This document shows positions 43,264-45,221 of a stretch of DNA of 45,221 bases, in pieces (positions within the stretch are counted from its first letter, which is position 1; every line of letters begins with the position of its first letter). Location: positions 1-45,221 of the forward strand of contig CALHVP010000073.1 of the NCBI GenBank assembly GCA_938038975.1, in the 5' to 3' direction. This DNA comes from an uncultured Maribacter sp. GTDB lineage: Bacteria; Bacteroidota; Bacteroidia; Flavobacteriales; Flavobacteriaceae. The notes beneath the pieces were generated by a model. The model was not told the origin of the DNA, searched no databases, and worked only from the letters and a program-made list of their open reading frames with translations. Made by a program: the position numbers and the translations under genes.

Positions 43264-44454
43264 TTAATTATTGGAATAAACAAGGTTTGACTTTTTTACA
43301 GAAGCAATTGCTTGCTCTATGTCTGCTATTAAATCCTCGACTTCTTCAATACCAACAGAAAATCGTATGAGACCATCCTTTATCCCCTGCTCCGCTCTAA
43401 CCTCTGGGCTCATTAGGGCATGTGATGTCTGCGTTGGAGATAAAACGGTACTCTCTACACCAGCTAAACTCATTGAAGATTTTATTAATTTTAAAGACTT
43501 TTGAAATTTAGAACTATCAAGGGAAGGTTTCAATTCAAAGGATAACATACCTCCAAAACCTTTCATTTGTCGTTTCGCCAATTCATGATCCTTATGTGAT
43601 GGTAGACCAGGATAGTATACTGCATCTATATCTTCATGAGTATACAGAAATTTTGCCATGGCCAAGGCATTTTCATTTTGAGCTCTTACCCTAATTCCCA
43701 TTGTTTTTATACTACGTTCTAAAAGCCAAACTGTATAATCACTTAAACTTCCTCCAAAGTTTTTGGCCAAATGAAAGATACGTTCCATGTGCTCCTTACT
43801 GGATGCTACTGCTCCAGCACAAATATCTGAGTGTCCACCCATATATTTGGTTGCACTATGAATTACAACATCAATACCTAAATCTATGGGATTTTGGTTA
43901 ACTGGGCTTGCAAACGTATTATCAATCATTGATATTACATTATGCTTCTTTGCCAGCGCTGCAACTGCTTCTATATCGGTAATTGTCAGCAACGGATTAG
44001 ATGGAGTCTCCACATAAATTACTTTGGTATTTTCTTTAATCTTATCAGCGAAATCCTTGGCGTCCCAACCGTCGGTAAATGAAAATTCAATACCATATTT
44101 AGAAAATTCTTCTGTCACTAGGTTATACGTACCACCGTATAAGGTTTGTTGCAGTACTACATGATCCCCTGCTCTTAAAAAAGCCATCAATGAGGTACTT
44201 ACAGCCGCCATACCACTTCCAAAAATTAAAGCAGCCTCTGCATGCTCTAAAGCAGCTACTTTTAAACAAAGACCTTCTTGATTGGGTGTATTAAAATATC
44301 TTGGATATCTTTTTACATCAACATCTTCAAAAGCATAGGAAGTACTCATATATAAAGGTGACACCGCACCTTTATGCTGTTTATCTTCCAACTCTCCAGT
44401 GTGTGTACAGATGGTATTTAATCCTTTGTTGTTTGCTGCCATTTTTAAATCCAT
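43264..44454 (-). CDS. Trans-sulfuration PLP enzyme (cystathionine gamma-synthase/lyase or methionine gamma-lyase type)
   Basis: This is a 396-residue PLP enzyme of the Cys/Met metabolism family. The cofactor lysine is Lys203 in SATKYMGGHSD, the phosphate-binding loop is FGSGMAAVST, and the active-site Tyr is in YGGTYNLV. The C-terminal SLAGVESTVLSPTQTSHALM holds the carboxylate-binding region. The exact reaction (gamma-synthase, gamma- or beta-lyase) cannot be fixed from sequence alone. Start at Met5 (44442) is possible and gives a better leader if TATCTTTA (complement of 44460-44467) is the -7 box. The next gene downstream is bshB1, which connects the pair to cysteine and thiol metabolism. 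Confidence 0.88.
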   Translation of the reverse strand: MDLKMAANNKGLNTICTHTGELEDKQHKGAVSPLYMSTSYAFEDVDVKRYPRYFNTPNQEGLCLKVAALEHAEAALIFGSGMAAVSTSLMAFLRAGDHVVLQQTLYGGTYNLVTEEFSKYGIEFSFTDGWDAKDFADKIKENTKVIYVETPSNPLLTITDIEAVAALAKKHNVISMIDNTFASPVNQNPIDLGIDVVIHSATKYMGGHSDICAGAVASSKEHMERIFHLAKNFGGSLSDYTVWLLERSIKTMGIRVRAQNENALAMAKFLYTHEDIDAVYYPGLPSHKDHELAKRQMKGFGGMLSFELKPSLDSSKFQKSLKLIKSSMSLAGVESTVLSPTQTSHALMSPEVRAEQGIKDGLIRFSVGIEEVEDLIADIEQAIASVKKSNLVYSNN

Positions 44455-44480
44455 TTTTTTAAAGATACAAAAGAGCTATT

Positions 44481-45221
44481 TTATTTAGAGAAATTGATCT
44501 TATTCCTCCAGAAACTTATAGCACCAAGTAGAAACACCCCAGCAACAGTATAATAGATAAATGTTGGAGTAATTACTTGAGATCCACTCGCATAACTATG
44601 CAATCCTACTAAATAAAAGTTAACTCCAAAATAGGTCATCATGATACTCCCAAAAGCGGCTACACTTAAGAAATTAAAAGTCCATTTTCCTCTTAATCCT
44701 GGTACTAATCGGGTGTGTATTACAAATGCATAAACCATAATTGAAACTAATGCCCAAGTTTCTTTAGGGTCCCAACCCCAATAACGTCCCCAACTTTCAT
44801 TTGCCCATTGCCCACCTAAGAAGTTACCAATGGTTAGCATAATTAAACCTACTGTTAAAGCGAGTTCATTAATGATAGTTAATTCTTTAATATTAATAGC
44901 CATTCGTTCTTTATTCTTAGCAGTCGTAAGCACCATCAAAATCAAACAAACAACACCTAATATCATACCTACGGTTAGCGGACCATAACTACCTACAATT
45001 ACAGCTACATGTATCATTAACCAATAGCTATCTAATACAGGAACTAAATTTGCTATAGAAGGATCCACCCAACTTTGATGCGCAATCCATAATAACATAG
45101 CCGTTACAAATGCAGAAGCTGCTATAGTCATATCACTTTTTCTTCCAAATGCAAGACCCATTCCCATGGTAGCCCAAGAAACGTAAAGGATACTTTCATA
45201 TGCATCACTCCATGGAGCATG
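44481..45221 (-). CDS. Cytochrome c biogenesis protein CcsA/ResC type (5' part outside window)
   Basis: This is the C-terminal part of a membrane protein that runs off the right edge. About 246 residues are visible, starting at HAPWSDAYESILYVSWA. It has at least six transmembrane helices. The tryptophan-rich WWD haem-handling domain is present as GGQWANESWGRYWGWDPKET. The His in VIHTRLVP and the earlier MIHVAVIVGSYG are likely haem ligands. In System II cytochrome c maturation this protein exports and presents haem for attachment to apocytochromes. In flavobacteria it is often fused to the CcsB/ResB half, which may lie upstream outside the window. It ends 26 bp before the PLP enzyme gene, on the same strand. 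Confidence 0.92.
   Translation of the reverse strand, partial: HAPWSDAYESILYVSWATMGMGLAFGRKSDMTIAASAFVTAMLLWIAHQSWVDPSIANLVPVLDSYWLMIHVAVIVGSYGPLTVGMILGVVCLILMVLTTAKNKERMAINIKELTIINELALTVGLIMLTIGNFLGGQWANESWGRYWGWDPKETWALVSIMVYAFVIHTRLVPGLRGKWTFNFLSVAAFGSIMMTYFGVNFYLVGLHSYASGSQVITPTFIYYTVAGVFLLGAISFWRNKINFSK

Noticed and set aside
1-45221. CRISPR array, insertion sequence, prophage or rRNA operon
   Set aside because: No regularly spaced repeats, transposase, integrase, capsid gene or rRNA sequence was found on either strand.

Overview
The window looks like ordinary chromosome from a marine Flavobacteriaceae-type Bacteroidota. The evidence is the AT-rich composition, the repeated TAnnTTTG promoter -7 boxes with little Shine-Dalgarno signal, the STN/CarboxypepD-type TonB-dependent receptors, the FecR/DUF4974 anti-sigma protein, bacillithiol biosynthesis (BshB1), and several small proteins of flavobacterial type. 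The genus cannot be fixed from the sequence alone. I see no insertion sequence, CRISPR array, rRNA or prophage.

Layout. 1-1.7 kb: a small XRE-type regulator, a lipoprotein and a TerC-family membrane protein. 1.9-8.1 kb (minus strand): topoisomerase IV genes parE and parC, then mscL and a sterol-desaturase-type enzyme. 8.4-9.5 kb: ychF. 9.7-15.3 kb: an ECF sigma factor, a FecR-type anti-sigma and a FecA-like TonB receptor (a cell-surface signalling trio with no SusD), then a methyltransferase. 15.4-19.1 kb: a dicluster ferredoxin divergent from a LuxC-type acyl-CoA reductase, followed by serC and serA. 19.2-20.7 kb: a DUF937-type protein and two small conserved proteins. 20.7-24.1 kb: a compact import cassette (small Cys/His protein, ZnuD-like TonB receptor, surface lipoprotein). 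24.1-26.1 kb: a second desaturase, a small membrane protein and folE. 26.3-28.3 kb: lolD, a CPBP protease and a TIGR02757 protein. 28.4-35.5 kb: exported and degradative enzymes (Gfo/Idh/MocA, S10 and M28 peptidases, SGNH hydrolase, PhyH dioxygenase). 35.6 kb: tRNA-His with a full promoter and terminator. 36.1-42.5 kb: three tandem paralogous TPR sensor histidine kinases without a response regulator. 42.5-45.2 kb: bshB1, a trans-sulfuration PLP enzyme, and the 3' part of a CcsA/ResC cytochrome c biogenesis gene that runs off the right edge.

How the genes work together. SerC and SerA catalyse two steps of serine synthesis, and serine feeds cysteine. The PLP trans-sulfuration enzyme and BshB1 sit on the cysteine/bacillithiol side. 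The sigma/FecR/receptor trio should couple ligand binding at the outer membrane to transcription. The cassette at 20.7-24.1 kb looks like a metal-acquisition unit, although the metal is not shown by sequence.

The least explained structures are: the kinase triplet, with a 17-bp interrupted stem that buries the third start codon; overlapping alternative hairpins ahead of the second TonB receptor; face-to-face overlapping promoter boxes between the ferredoxin and acyl-CoA reductase genes; and a tRNA-His with two adjacent U-U mismatches in its acceptor stem. No clearly new multi-gene system is evident. The kinase array and the import cassette are the best candidates for undescribed biology.
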